This document shows positions 24,913 to 33,077 of a stretch of 64,000 nucleotides of DNA, piece by piece. This DNA comes from Streptomyces marispadix (GTDB lineage Bacteria > Actinomycetota > Actinomycetes > Streptomycetales > Streptomycetaceae), in the NCBI RefSeq assembly GCF_022524345.1, contig NZ_JAKWJU010000002.1:1860001-1924000 (forward strand). Direction: 5' to 3'. Each line of letters begins with the position of its first letter. Position 1 is the stretch's first letter. A model generated the notes under the pieces. That model searched no databases. It saw only the letters and a list, made by a program, of their open reading frames with translations, and was not told the DNA's origin. Position numbers and translations under genes: made by a program.

Positions 24913-26451
24913 ATGACAGCGGACGCACGCGAGCCGGAAGAGCGCGAACAGGCGGAGAAACCGGCGGAGTCGAAGAGGCCGGGGAAGCCCGCGGAGGCCG
25001 GTGAGCCGTCGGAGAAGGCGACGGAGCCGGGGAAGACTGCGAAGCCGGAGAAGGCGACGGAGACGGCGGCTACGGAAGAGAGCGAGGCCGGGGCGAAGGC
25101 CGTGAGCCGGGCCGCGGAAGGCGGCGGGTGCCCCGCGCACCCGGGCCGCGCCGGAAGCCCGAAGGACGCCGAACATCCGGGCCGCGCCGAGCACTTGGGC
25201 CGCCGCGCACACCCCGGCCGCCGCGCCCTGCTCGGCTGGGGCGGCGCGGGCCTGGCGCTCGGCGCCGCCAGCGCGGGCGGCACGGCCGCGGCGCTGCGTT
25301 ATGGAAGCGACGCCCAGACCGTCGCCGCGGACTCCTCCTCGGCTGTGCCCTTCTACGGCGAACACCAGGCAGGAATCGCCACCGCCGTACAGGACAGGCT
25401 GCACTTCGCCGCGTTCGACGTGCTCACCGACGACCGTGCCGCGCTGGAGGACCTGCTTCAGCGGTGGTCGCACGCGGCGGCCCGTATGACCGCGGGCGAC
25501 ACGGTCGGCACGGGCGCGGTCGGCGGTCCGGGCGAGGCGCCGCCGGACGACACCGGCGAGGCGCTGGGCCTGCCGCCGTCGCGGCTGACGCTCACGTTCG
25601 GCATCGGTCCGTCCCTCTTCGAGGACGACAAGGGCAAGGACCGCTTCGGCCTCAAGAAGCGCCGTCCGGACGCCCTTCCGGACCTGCCGCACTTCCCCGG
25701 CGACGCGCTCGACGACAAGCGCAGCGGCGGCGATCTGTGCGTACAGGCATGCGCGGACGACCCGCAGGTCGCGGTGCACGCCATCCGCAACCTCGCGCGC
25801 ATCGGCTTCGGCAAGGTCTCGGTGCGCTGGTCGCAGCTCGGCTTCGGCAAGACGTCCTCGACGACGCCTCAGGCGCAGACCCCGCGCAACCTCTTCGGCT
25901 TCAAGGACGGCACCCGCAACATCTCCGGTGACGACGCCGCGGCGCTGAAACGGCATGTGTGGGCGGGCGAGAACGACGGCCCGGAGTGGATGGCAGGCGG
26001 CTCGTATCTGGTGGCCCGGCGGATCCGCATGAACATCGAGATCTGGGACCGTACGCCGCTGGCCGAGCAGGAGATGATCATCGGCCGCAGCAAGGGCGAG
26101 GGCGCTCCGGCCGGGCGCCGCCGTGAACGGGACGAGGTGCGCCTGTCGGCCATGGCCCCGGTGGCGCACGTACGGCTGGCGCACCCGCACAGCAACAACG
26201 GCATCCGCATTCTCCGGCGCGGCTACAACTTCACCGACGGTACGGACGGTCTGGGCCGTCTGGACGCGGGGCTGTTCTTCCTCGCGTACCAGCGGGACGT
26301 GCGGGAGGGCTTCATACCGTTGCAGCGGCGGCTGGCCCGCGAGGACACCGAGCTGAACGAGTACATCCAGCACGTGGGTTCGGCGGTGTTCGCGATTCCT
26401 CCGGGCGTGCGCGACTCCGGCGACTGGTGGGCCCGGCAGCTCTTCTCCTGA
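24913..26451 (+). CDS. efeB: Tat-exported DyP-type haem peroxidase EfeB
   Basis: The enzyme belongs to the deferrochelatase/peroxidase group of the EfeUOB system. The DyP motif GFKDGTRN is near residues 329-336, and later family residues (GGSYLVARRIRMNIEIWDR, HVRLAHPHSNNG) are present. The Tat signal (GRRALLGWGGAGLALGAASAGG) begins only near residue 96: it is preceded by an unusual Glu/Lys/Pro/Ala-rich tail and a GCPAHPGRAG stretch. Tat signals are normally N-terminal, so an internal start close to the RR motif is possible, but no good ribosome site is seen there, while GGGGGA precedes the ATG at 24913. It starts 10 bp after efeO. Confidence 0.93.
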   Translation: MTADAREPEEREQAEKPAESKRPGKPAEAGEPSEKATEPGKTAKPEKATETAATEESEAGAKAVSRAAEGGGCPAHPGRAGSPKDAEHPGRAEHLGRRAHPGRRALLGWGGAGLALGAASAGGTAAALRYGSDAQTVAADSSSAVPFYGEHQAGIATAVQDRLHFAAFDVLTDDRAALEDLLQRWSHAAARMTAGDTVGTGAVGGPGEAPPDDTGEALGLPPSRLTLTFGIGPSLFEDDKGKDRFGLKKRRPDALPDLPHFPGDALDDKRSGGDLCVQACADDPQVAVHAIRNLARIGFGKVSVRWSQLGFGKTSSTTPQAQTPRNLFGFKDGTRNISGDDAAALKRHVWAGENDGPEWMAGGSYLVARRIRMNIEIWDRTPLAEQEMIIGRSKGEGAPAGRRRERDEVRLSAMAPVAHVRLAHPHSNNGIRILRRGYNFTDGTDGLGRLDAGLFFLAYQRDVREGFIPLQRRLAREDTELNEYIQHVGSAVFAIPPGVRDSGDWWARQLFS

Positions 26452-26480
26452 CCCGCACGCCCGCGCACGTACGCACCGCA

Positions 26481-26510
26481 ACCCGCACCCGCACCCGCAC
26501 CCGCACCCGA
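26481..26510. repeat. ACCCGC hexamer array between efeB and efeU
   Basis: Five ACCCGC-type units lie in the 87-bp gap before efeU, followed by the efeU ribosome site GGAAGGA. Confidence 0.8.
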
Positions 26511-26538
26511 AGGCAACGGCACACGGAAGGAAACCGGC

Positions 26539-27516
26539 GTGTTCGGCAACTACTTGATCGGTCTGCGCGAAGGGCTGGAGGCCAGCCTGGTCGTGTGCAT
26601 CCTCGTCGCGTACCTCGTCAAGACGGACAACCGTCCGAAGCTGCCGCCCGTCTGGGCGGGCGTGGGGATCGCGGTCGCGGTGAGTCTGGCGTTCGGCGCC
26701 GGGCTCCAATTCGGCACGCAGGAGCTGACGTTCACCGCGCAGGAGGCCATCGGCGGCTCGCTGTCGATCGCAGCGGTGGGCCTGGTGACCTGGATGGTCT
26801 TCTGGATGCGGCGCACGGCCCGCCACCTCAAGGCGGAGCTGGAGGGCAAGCTGGAGGCGGCGCTCGCGATGGGCTCGGGTGCGCTGGTGGCGACGGCGTT
26901 CCTCGCGGTGGGCCGTGAGGGCATCGAGACGTCGCTGTTCGTATGGAGGTCGGTGGACGCGGCCGACGACGGTGTACGGCCGCTGATCGGCGCGCTGTTG
27001 GGCATCCTGACGGCGATCGCGATGGGCTGGCTCTTCTACCGGGGGGCGCTGCGGATCAACCTCGCCGGGTTCTTCACCTGGACGGGAGGAGTCCTGATCG
27101 TCGTCGCGGCGGGCGTGCTCGCCTACGGGGTGCACGACCTTCAGGAGGCGCGCTTCCTCGGCGGTCTGGAGAACAAGGCGTTCGACGTCAGTTCAGCGGT
27201 GCCCGTGGACAGTTGGTACGGAATCCTGCTCAAGGGGACGGTCAACTTCCAGCCGGACCCGACGGTCGTGCAGGCGTGCGTGTGGGTCCTGTACGTCGTT
27301 CCCGTGCTGTATCTCTTCCTGCGGGGCTCCAAGACGCCGTCGCCGTCGTCACAGCAGCAGGGGCAGGGGCGCGAGGAGCCGCAGCGGTCCGAAGTGACCG
27401 GGCGGCCCGGGGAGTACGAGGCAGTCGAGTCCGAACTGCCCGCGCAGAACGAGGAGTCCGCGCGGTCGGGCGGCGGGGGCGCCGCCGGAGAGAGCAGCCG
27501 GACGACAGCCCGCTGA
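26539..27516 (+). CDS. efeU: High-affinity iron permease EfeU (FTR1 family)
   Basis: The 325-residue membrane protein has seven hydrophobic segments and two REGxE iron-binding motifs, REGLE at residues 10-14 and REGIE near residue 127, as in OFeT/FTR1 permeases. GTG at 26539 follows GGAAGGA. The last 60 residues are a hydrophilic Gln/Glu/Ser tail on the cytoplasmic side. It ends the efeOBU operon and is followed by a long terminator hairpin. Iron regulation is inferred from the box ahead of efeO. Confidence 0.95.
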   Translation: MFGNYLIGLREGLEASLVVCILVAYLVKTDNRPKLPPVWAGVGIAVAVSLAFGAGLQFGTQELTFTAQEAIGGSLSIAAVGLVTWMVFWMRRTARHLKAELEGKLEAALAMGSGALVATAFLAVGREGIETSLFVWRSVDAADDGVRPLIGALLGILTAIAMGWLFYRGALRINLAGFFTWTGGVLIVVAAGVLAYGVHDLQEARFLGGLENKAFDVSSAVPVDSWYGILLKGTVNFQPDPTVVQACVWVLYVVPVLYLFLRGSKTPSPSSQQQGQGREEPQRSEVTGRPGEYEAVESELPAQNEESARSGGGGAAGESSRTTAR

Positions 27517-27527
27517 CACCAGGCGGC

Positions 27528-27565
27528 GCGCGGCCCGGACCCCCGACCAGGGGTCCGGGCCGCGC
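27528..27565. terminator. Strong hairpin terminator after the efe operon
   Basis: A 16-bp perfect stem (27528-27543 with 27550-27565, core CGGCCCGGACCCC) closes on a 6-nt loop, 12 bp after the efeU stop. It should end the efe transcript and insulate the LuxR-type regulator region. Confidence 0.85.
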
Positions 27566-27708
27566 CGCATGTCCGCACACCGCACACGCCCGCGAACCCC
27601 GCACCGCCCGATCAGGATTGACTGCGGCGGCACGGGGAATGCAGTTTCAGCGGCCCGCCCGACTCCGCCTTTCGATCTTCACAATCCCGCCCGGGTGAAC
27701 TTTCGCGA

Positions 27709-27734
27709 GTTTCAGTGGTATTGACAACTGAAAC
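27709..27734. promoter_or_regulatory. GTTTCAGT inverted repeat containing TTGACA
   Basis: GTTTCAGT (27709-27716) and ACTGAAAC (27727-27734) form a perfect 8-bp inverted repeat with a 10-bp spacer. The spacer end reads TTGACA (27721-27726), an exact -35 hexamer, so a protein bound here would touch RNA polymerase. An extra half-site GTTTCAG lies at 27644-27650. The element is 18 bp before the small reading frame at 27752 and is a good candidate for autoregulation by the LuxR-type protein. Confidence 0.6.
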
Positions 27735-27751
27735 CTCAAGGCGGCCTCAAA

Positions 27752-27904
27752 ATGTCTTTTCCAAATCGGTCATACGCGCAGAACCATGCCCCACTCGGGC
27801 AGCCGGGAACGTCGACGGCCATTGACCACGGCAGTTGGGGCATGGAACTCTACGACCGTTGGGCGATGACCTGTGAAGCCGAAGCGGGGGCTTTGTCAAA
27901 ATGA
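27752..27904 (+). CDS. Hypothetical 50-residue protein coupled to the LuxR-type regulator
   Basis: I do not recognise this small protein. It starts MSFPNRSYAQNHAPLG, has an acidic/aromatic second half (DHGSWGMELYDRWAM) and ends EAEAGALSK. There is one cysteine and no signal or membrane helix. The support is positional: ATG at 27752 has AAGGCGG seven bases upstream, and its TGA (27902-27904) overlaps the regulator's ATG (27901-27903) as ATGA, the coupling typical of real operons here. The regulator has only a poor ribosome site of its own, so translation through this frame may drive its synthesis. It could be a regulator partner, a signal peptide precursor or only a leader. Confidence 0.6.
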   Translation: MSFPNRSYAQNHAPLGQPGTSTAIDHGSWGMELYDRWAMTCEAEAGALSK

Positions 27905-28545
27905 ATACTCGTATTGTGATCGGCGACGAGAGACGTCTTTACTCGGAAGCCATCGCGGCGACGCTCAATCTAGTCCACGATTTCGAAGTCGTGGCGACCG
28001 TGAACAACAGCCGGGAAATAGTTCCTACCGTTCTTCGTACGCTTCCCGCAGTGACCGTGCTGGGGACGAACACGACGGGACGCGCGGGCCGCTGCCTGGC
28101 GGACGAATTGCGTACGGCCGTGCCCCGGTGCCGAATCGCCGTCATCGGCACAAGCCCCGGCGCGCCTGCCAGACGCCAGGAGGCATCGGCTCCGGGATTG
28201 CTCAGCGTCATCCCCGACAATGCGGCGCTGCCGCAACTGGTGAATGCGATACGGGGACTTGTCGCGAACAATCCAGGCAACGGAGCCGCTCAGGCCGCCG
28301 CGGCCGGACCGATCGACTCCGCCGCACTGCTGAGACAGCCGCCGTGCAACGGCAGATCCCTGAGCACCAGAGAAAAGGAAGTCCTCCGGCTCACCGCCGG
28401 CGGAGCCCCCGTGCGCGAAATCGCCGCGGAACTCTTCCTCTCACCCGGCACGGTTCGGAATGTGACCTCCAGCGCGATCAAGAAGCTCGGCGGGCGGAAC
28501 CGTTTCGACGCCGCGTGCATAGCCAGCAAACGCGGCTGGCTCTGA
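27901..28545 (+). CDS. LuxR-type regulator with a degenerate receiver domain
   Basis: The 214-residue protein looks like a NarL-family response regulator. The N-terminal half (about 1-120) has the receiver layout (MNTRIVIGDERRLYSEAIAATL), but the phospho-acceptor Asp region reads PAVTVLGTNTTG and the acidic pair is reduced to GDE, so phosphorylation is unlikely. The C-terminal HTH is intact (LSTREKEVLRLTAGGAPVREIAAELFLSPGTVRN...). No sensor kinase is adjacent. It is coupled to a 50-codon frame upstream and followed by a terminator and a secreted GH92 gene. It may sense a ligand or a protein instead of phosphate. Confidence 0.88.
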   Translation: MNTRIVIGDERRLYSEAIAATLNLVHDFEVVATVNNSREIVPTVLRTLPAVTVLGTNTTGRAGRCLADELRTAVPRCRIAVIGTSPGAPARRQEASAPGLLSVIPDNAALPQLVNAIRGLVANNPGNGAAQAAAAGPIDSAALLRQPPCNGRSLSTREKEVLRLTAGGAPVREIAAELFLSPGTVRNVTSSAIKKLGGRNRFDAACIASKRGWL

Positions 28546-28549
28546 ACTT

Positions 28550-28591
28550 CCGGGCGGCCGGGCCGTGCAGCCTTCCGGCCGGGCCGCCCGG
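28550..28591 (+). terminator. Hairpin after the LuxR-type regulator
   Basis: CCGGGCGGCC (28550-28559) pairs with GGCCGCCCGG (28582-28591), starting 5 bp after the stop. The loop of 22 nt can form further pairs. Confidence 0.65.
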
Positions 28592-28705
28592 ATTCCAGCC
28601 CAACCGTGACCATGGGCACCCTTGACACCACAGTGCGCACGGACATTACTGGTTCTCTGCGTCAGCAGCGGACAACGATGTCAACAGACCCCGGGGAGCA
28701 GGCAA

Positions 28706-31700
28706 GTGCGGCACATCAAGCCACGGAGATCATGGGCCGCGCTCCTCGTATCGACACTGCTGGTGGTGACGGCACAGGGCGCGGCCTCCGCGTCACAGCC
28801 CCGGCAGCCCGCCTCGCCCTCCGCACCGCCGTCCTCGTCCGGTTCGTCCTTCGCCTCGTCCTTCGAGAAGGGCGATCCCGCGCCCGACTGGAAGGACAGC
28901 GTCGAGACCGCGCCCGACGGCGAGAAGAAGACCCACGGCGTACACCGCGACTCCTCCCCCGGCACACCCGGCATGAGCAGCCACACCGGCACGGGCCCCG
29001 ACGACACCCCGACCTCCAAGGACGGCGCGGGCTTCAGCGGCGGGCACTCGCTGCGCTACGCCGGTGAGCACACCGCGAGCGGCCACGGCTACAGCTACAA
29101 CCGCGTCTTCGACGTCGATCTGCGTGTGAGCGCCCGCAGTTCGCTCTCGTACAAGATCTTCCCCGAGCTGCCGAAGACCGACCTCGACTACCCCGCCACT
29201 CACGCCGCGATCGATCTCGCCTTCACCGACGGCACCTACCTCAGCGACCTCGGCGCCAGGGACCAGCACGGCAACGCGCTCACCCCGCAGGGGCAGGCCG
29301 CCGCGAAGACGCTGTACGCGAACCAGTGGAACCACAGGGAGTCGCGGATCGGCTCCGTCGCCGCGGGCAAGACCGTGGACCGCATCCTCGTCGCCTATGA
29401 CTCCCCGAAGGGCGCCGCCGCCTTCCGGGGCTGGGTCGACGACCTCTCGATCCGGCCGAAGGCCCCCGAGAAGCGCCTCGCGCACCTCTCCGACTACGCC
29501 GAGACCACCCGCGGCACCCTCTCCAGCGGCGACTTCTCCCGGGGCAACACCTTCCCGGCGACGGCACTGCCCGGGGGCTTCAACTTCTGGACGCCGGTCA
29601 CCGACGCGGGCTCCACGGACTGGCTCTACGACTACGCCCGTAAGAACAACGACGACAACCTGCCCACCATCCAGGCGTTCAGCGCCAGCCACGAGCCCAG
29701 CCCGTGGATGGGCGACCGCCAGACGTTCCAGGTGATGCCGTCGGCCGCCTCCGGCAAGCCCGACGCCTCCCGCAAGGCCCGCGCGCTGCCCTTCCACCAC
29801 TCCAACGAGACGGCCAGACCGCACTATTACGGCGTCACCTCCGACAGCGGGCTGAAGACGCAGATCACCCCGACCGACCACGCCGCGATGATGCGCTTCA
29901 CCTTCCCCGGCGACGACGCGAACCTCGTCTTCGACAACGTCGACGGCCGCGGCGGCCTCACCCTGGACGAGAAGTCCGGCACGGTCACCGGCTATTCGGA
30001 CGTCAAGAGCAAGCTGTCGGTGGGCGCGACCCGCATGTTCGTCTACGCCCGCTTCGACTCGGCGGTGACCGGCGGCGGACGGCTGGAGGGCGGCGGCGGC
30101 AAGGACGTCACCGGCTATCTGCGCTTCAAGCCGGGCGCCGACCGCACGGTCACGATGCGCATCGCCACGTCCCTCATCAGCGTCGGCCAGGCGAAGGCCA
30201 ATCTGGCGCGGGAGATCTCCGCGGACGATTCCTTCGGCGACGTACGGCAGCGCGCACAGCGCAAGTGGGACGGCCTGCTGGGCCGTATCGAGGTCGAAGG
30301 CGCGACCCGCGATCAGCTCACCACGCTCTACTCCAGCCTCTACCGGCTGTATCTGTATCCCAACTCCGGTGCCGAGACGGTGGGTTCGCGCAAGCGCTAC
30401 GCCAGCCCGTTCTCGAAGCCGACCGGCGAGGACACCCCGACGCACACCGGCTCGAAGATCGTCGACGGGGACGTCTACGTCAACAACGGCTTCTGGGACA
30501 CCTATCGCACGACGTGGCCCGCGTACTCGTTCCTCACCCCGCGGCGCGCGGGGAGGATGGCCGACGGCTTCGTGCAGCAGTACAAGGACGGCGGCTGGAT
30601 CTCACGCTGGTCCTCGCCCGGCTACGCGGACCTGATGACCGGCACCAGCTCCGACGTCGCCTTCGCCGACGCCTACGGCAAGGGCGTCGACTTCGACGCC
30701 GAGGCCGCCTACGAGGCCGCGGTCAAGAACGCCACCGTGGCGCCGCCGCGCTCCGGCGTGGGCCGCAAGGGCATGTCGACCTCGCCGTTCGTCGGCTACA
30801 CCAGCACGGAGACGGGCGAGGGCATGTCGTGGGCCCTGGAGGGTTATCTCAACGACTTCGGCATCGCCCGCATGGGCCGTGCCCTGTACCGCAAGACCCA
30901 CAAGGCCCGCTACAAGGCGGAGTCGGAGTACTTCCTCGGCCGCGCCCGCGGCTACGTCAACCACTTCGACGACCGGATCGGCTTCTTCCAGGGCAGGGAC
31001 GGCGAGGGTCAATGGCGGCTGCCGCCCGGGGAGTTCGACCCCCGGGTGTGGGGCCACGACTACACCGAGACCAACGCCTGGAGCTTCGCCTTCACCGCGC
31101 CCCAGGACACCAGGGGCCTCGCCAACCTCTACGGGGGCCGTGCGGGACTGGCGAAGAAGCTCGACAAGTACTTCTCCACCCCGGAGACCGCGTCGAAGGA
31201 GTTCGCCGGCTCCTACGGCGACGTCATCCACGAGATGACCGAGGCACGCGATGTACGCATGGGCATGTACGGGCACAGCAACCAGCCCTCGCACCACATC
31301 GCGTACACCTATGACGCTGCGGGACAGCCCTGGAAGACCCAGCGCAAGGTCCGCGACGTGCTCTCGCGCCTCTACCTCGGCAGCGAGATCGGCCAGGGCT
31401 ACCCCGGCGACGAGGACAACGGCGAGATGTCCGCCTGGTACGTCTTCAGCGCCCTCGGCTTCTATCCGCTGGTGATGGGCTCGCCCGAATACGCCGTGGG
31501 CTCACCGCTGTTCACCAAGGCGACCGTCCACCTGGACGACGGCCGCGAACTGGTGGTGAAGGCCCCCCGCAACAGCAAGCGCAACATCTACGTCCAGGGC
31601 CTGAAGGTGAACGGAAAGCGCTGGCAGTCGACCGCGCTGCCGCACCGGCTGCTCGCACGCGGCGGCACCCTGGAGTTCGACATGGGGCCGAGGCCGTCGA

Positions 31701-32119
31701 AGTGGGGCACAGGCGAGAGGAACGCGCCGACCTCCATCACCAAGGACGCCCGAGTGCCCTCCCCGCCACGCGACTTGACCCTGCCGTCCCCCGGCAAGCC
31801 GCTGGTGGACGACACTTCCAAGACCCGCGGCGCCTTCTCCGAGACGGAGCTGGAGTTGAAGCCGGGAGCGGGCGGCAAGCGGATCGCCTCCTACACGCTC
31901 ACCTCGGCCGACGCGGGGGACGCGCCCCACGGCTGGACCCTTGAGGGGTCCGACGACGGCGAGCGCTGGAAGAAGGTCGACCGGCGCAAGGACGAGTCCT
32001 TCCGCTGGGACCGGCAGACCCGCGTCTTCACCGTGGGCCGCCCGGGTACGTACAGGCACTACAGGCTCGTGCCCGACGGCCGCTCCTCGGTGCTCTCGGA
32101 GATCGAACTGCTCGGCTGA
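28706..32119 (+). CDS. Secreted GH92 alpha-mannosidase with C-terminal discoidin-like domain
   Basis: The 1137-residue protein has a signal peptide (RRSWAALLVSTLLVVTAQGAASAS), a Ser/Pro linker, a jelly-roll-like N-terminal domain, then the GH92 beta-sandwich and (alpha/alpha)6 domains. Family motifs include LYSSLYRLYLYPNS, DVYVNNGFWDTYRTTWPAY, HNP-like YGHSNQPSHHIAYTYD and DEDNGEMSAWYVFSALGFYP with the catalytic acid and base. About 110 C-terminal residues resemble an F5/8 type C carbohydrate-binding domain. GH92 enzymes are Ca-dependent exo-alpha-mannosidases acting on N-glycans or mannans. GTG at 28706 follows GGGGAG; starts further out overlap the promoter zone. Confidence 0.93.
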   Translation: MRHIKPRRSWAALLVSTLLVVTAQGAASASQPRQPASPSAPPSSSGSSFASSFEKGDPAPDWKDSVETAPDGEKKTHGVHRDSSPGTPGMSSHTGTGPDDTPTSKDGAGFSGGHSLRYAGEHTASGHGYSYNRVFDVDLRVSARSSLSYKIFPELPKTDLDYPATHAAIDLAFTDGTYLSDLGARDQHGNALTPQGQAAAKTLYANQWNHRESRIGSVAAGKTVDRILVAYDSPKGAAAFRGWVDDLSIRPKAPEKRLAHLSDYAETTRGTLSSGDFSRGNTFPATALPGGFNFWTPVTDAGSTDWLYDYARKNNDDNLPTIQAFSASHEPSPWMGDRQTFQVMPSAASGKPDASRKARALPFHHSNETARPHYYGVTSDSGLKTQITPTDHAAMMRFTFPGDDANLVFDNVDGRGGLTLDEKSGTVTGYSDVKSKLSVGATRMFVYARFDSAVTGGGRLEGGGGKDVTGYLRFKPGADRTVTMRIATSLISVGQAKANLAREISADDSFGDVRQRAQRKWDGLLGRIEVEGATRDQLTTLYSSLYRLYLYPNSGAETVGSRKRYASPFSKPTGEDTPTHTGSKIVDGDVYVNNGFWDTYRTTWPAYSFLTPRRAGRMADGFVQQYKDGGWISRWSSPGYADLMTGTSSDVAFADAYGKGVDFDAEAAYEAAVKNATVAPPRSGVGRKGMSTSPFVGYTSTETGEGMSWALEGYLNDFGIARMGRALYRKTHKARYKAESEYFLGRARGYVNHFDDRIGFFQGRDGEGQWRLPPGEFDPRVWGHDYTETNAWSFAFTAPQDTRGLANLYGGRAGLAKKLDKYFSTPETASKEFAGSYGDVIHEMTEARDVRMGMYGHSNQPSHHIAYTYDAAGQPWKTQRKVRDVLSRLYLGSEIGQGYPGDEDNGEMSAWYVFSALGFYPLVMGSPEYAVGSPLFTKATVHLDDGRELVVKAPRNSKRNIYVQGLKVNGKRWQSTALPHRLLARGGTLEFDMGPRPSKWGTGERNAPTSITKDARVPSPPRDLTLPSPGKPLVDDTSKTRGAFSETELELKPGAGGKRIASYTLTSADAGDAPHGWTLEGSDDGERWKKVDRRKDESFRWDRQTRVFTVGRPGTYRHYRLVPDGRSSVLSEIELLG

Positions 32120-32162
32120 GCCGTACAGGCATGCCCCGGCCGGTGCTGGGGACCCGGGGCCC

Positions 32163-33077
32163 GTGATTTCCGTGGGTCTGCCCGAGTCCGTACGTGCCTG
32201 TCTCTTCGACCTCGACGGTGTGATCACCAGAACCGCCGTGGTGCACGCCGCCGCCTGGAAGGAGACGTTCGACGGCTTCCTGCGCGGCCGCGAGGGCGAG
32301 GGCTTCCGTCCGTTCGGCGACGACGACTACGACCGCTACGTCGACGGCCGGCCGCGCGACGACGGCGTGCGCACCTTCCTCGCCTCCCGTGGAATCCGGC
32401 TGCCCGAGGGCCACGAGGACGATCCCCCGGAGCGCGAGACCGTGCACGGCCTGGGCAACCGCAAGAACGACCTGCTGCTGGAGAAGATCCACAAGGAGGG
32501 CGTCGCGGCCTACCCCGGTTCGGTGCGCTATCTGAAGGCCGTACGGGACGCCGGGCTGCGCACCGCCGTCGTCTCCTCCAGCAGGAACTGCCGCGACGTG
32601 CTGGTCTCCGTCGGCATCGAGGACCTCTTCGACGTACGGATCGACGGCGTCGTCGCAGCCGAGCGCGGGCTGCCCGGAAAGCCGGCGCCCGACACCTTCC
32701 TGGCCGCCGCCGCGGACCTCGGTGTGGACGCCGCCGCCTCCGCAGTCTTCGAGGACGCCCTGGCCGGTATGGACGCCGGGCGTTCCGGGCACTTCGGCCT
32801 CGTCGTCGGCGTCGACCGCGTAGGCCAGGCGCGGGAGCTGCGCAGGCACGGCGCGGACACCGTGGTGACGGACCTCGACGAGCTGCTCGAAGACGCCGGG
32901 ACGGCCCGCTCCGCCGGGACGGCAGACCCCGCTGAGACAGGCCGGACAGGCGAGACAGGCGAGACAGGCCGGACAGACCGGGCAGGCAAGGCGGGCGGGA
33001 CAGCCAGACCAGACGGGACAGCAGGGAGCGCGGGGACCACCGGCACCGCGCCGCCCCGCCGGGAGGAGACCCCGTGA
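32163..33077 (+). CDS. Beta-phosphoglucomutase-family HAD protein
   Basis: The HAD motifs are all present: DLDGVIT with the nucleophile Asp near residue 18, SSSRN, KPAPDTF and FEDALAGMDAG. A cap domain lies between motifs I and II (FDGFLRGREGEGFRPFGDDDYDRYVDGRPR), as in beta-phosphoglucomutases, which convert beta-glucose 1-phosphate to glucose 6-phosphate. It overlaps the GH65 gene as GTGA, the usual pairing in which the phosphorylase makes beta-Glc1P. The last 60 residues are a Gly/Thr/Ala/Asp-rich tail coded by GACAGGC-like repeats (about 32930-33050) and are dispensable for the fold. GTG at 32163 is the chosen start; GTG at 32172 is also possible. Confidence 0.9.
   Translation: MISVGLPESVRACLFDLDGVITRTAVVHAAAWKETFDGFLRGREGEGFRPFGDDDYDRYVDGRPRDDGVRTFLASRGIRLPEGHEDDPPERETVHGLGNRKNDLLLEKIHKEGVAAYPGSVRYLKAVRDAGLRTAVVSSSRNCRDVLVSVGIEDLFDVRIDGVVAAERGLPGKPAPDTFLAAAADLGVDAAASAVFEDALAGMDAGRSGHFGLVVGVDRVGQARELRRHGADTVVTDLDELLEDAGTARSAGTADPAETGRTGETGETGRTDRAGKAGGTARPDGTAGSAGTTGTAPPRREETP

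Noticed and set aside
24604..27135. 843-residue minus-strand frame opposite efeB and efeU
   Set aside because: It runs across two real genes and a gap and has antisense composition.
27873..28625. Alternative plus-strand frame overlapping the LuxR gene
   Set aside because: It is Arg/Ser/Gly-rich with no HTH or receiver pattern; the other frame gives a clear LuxR-type protein.
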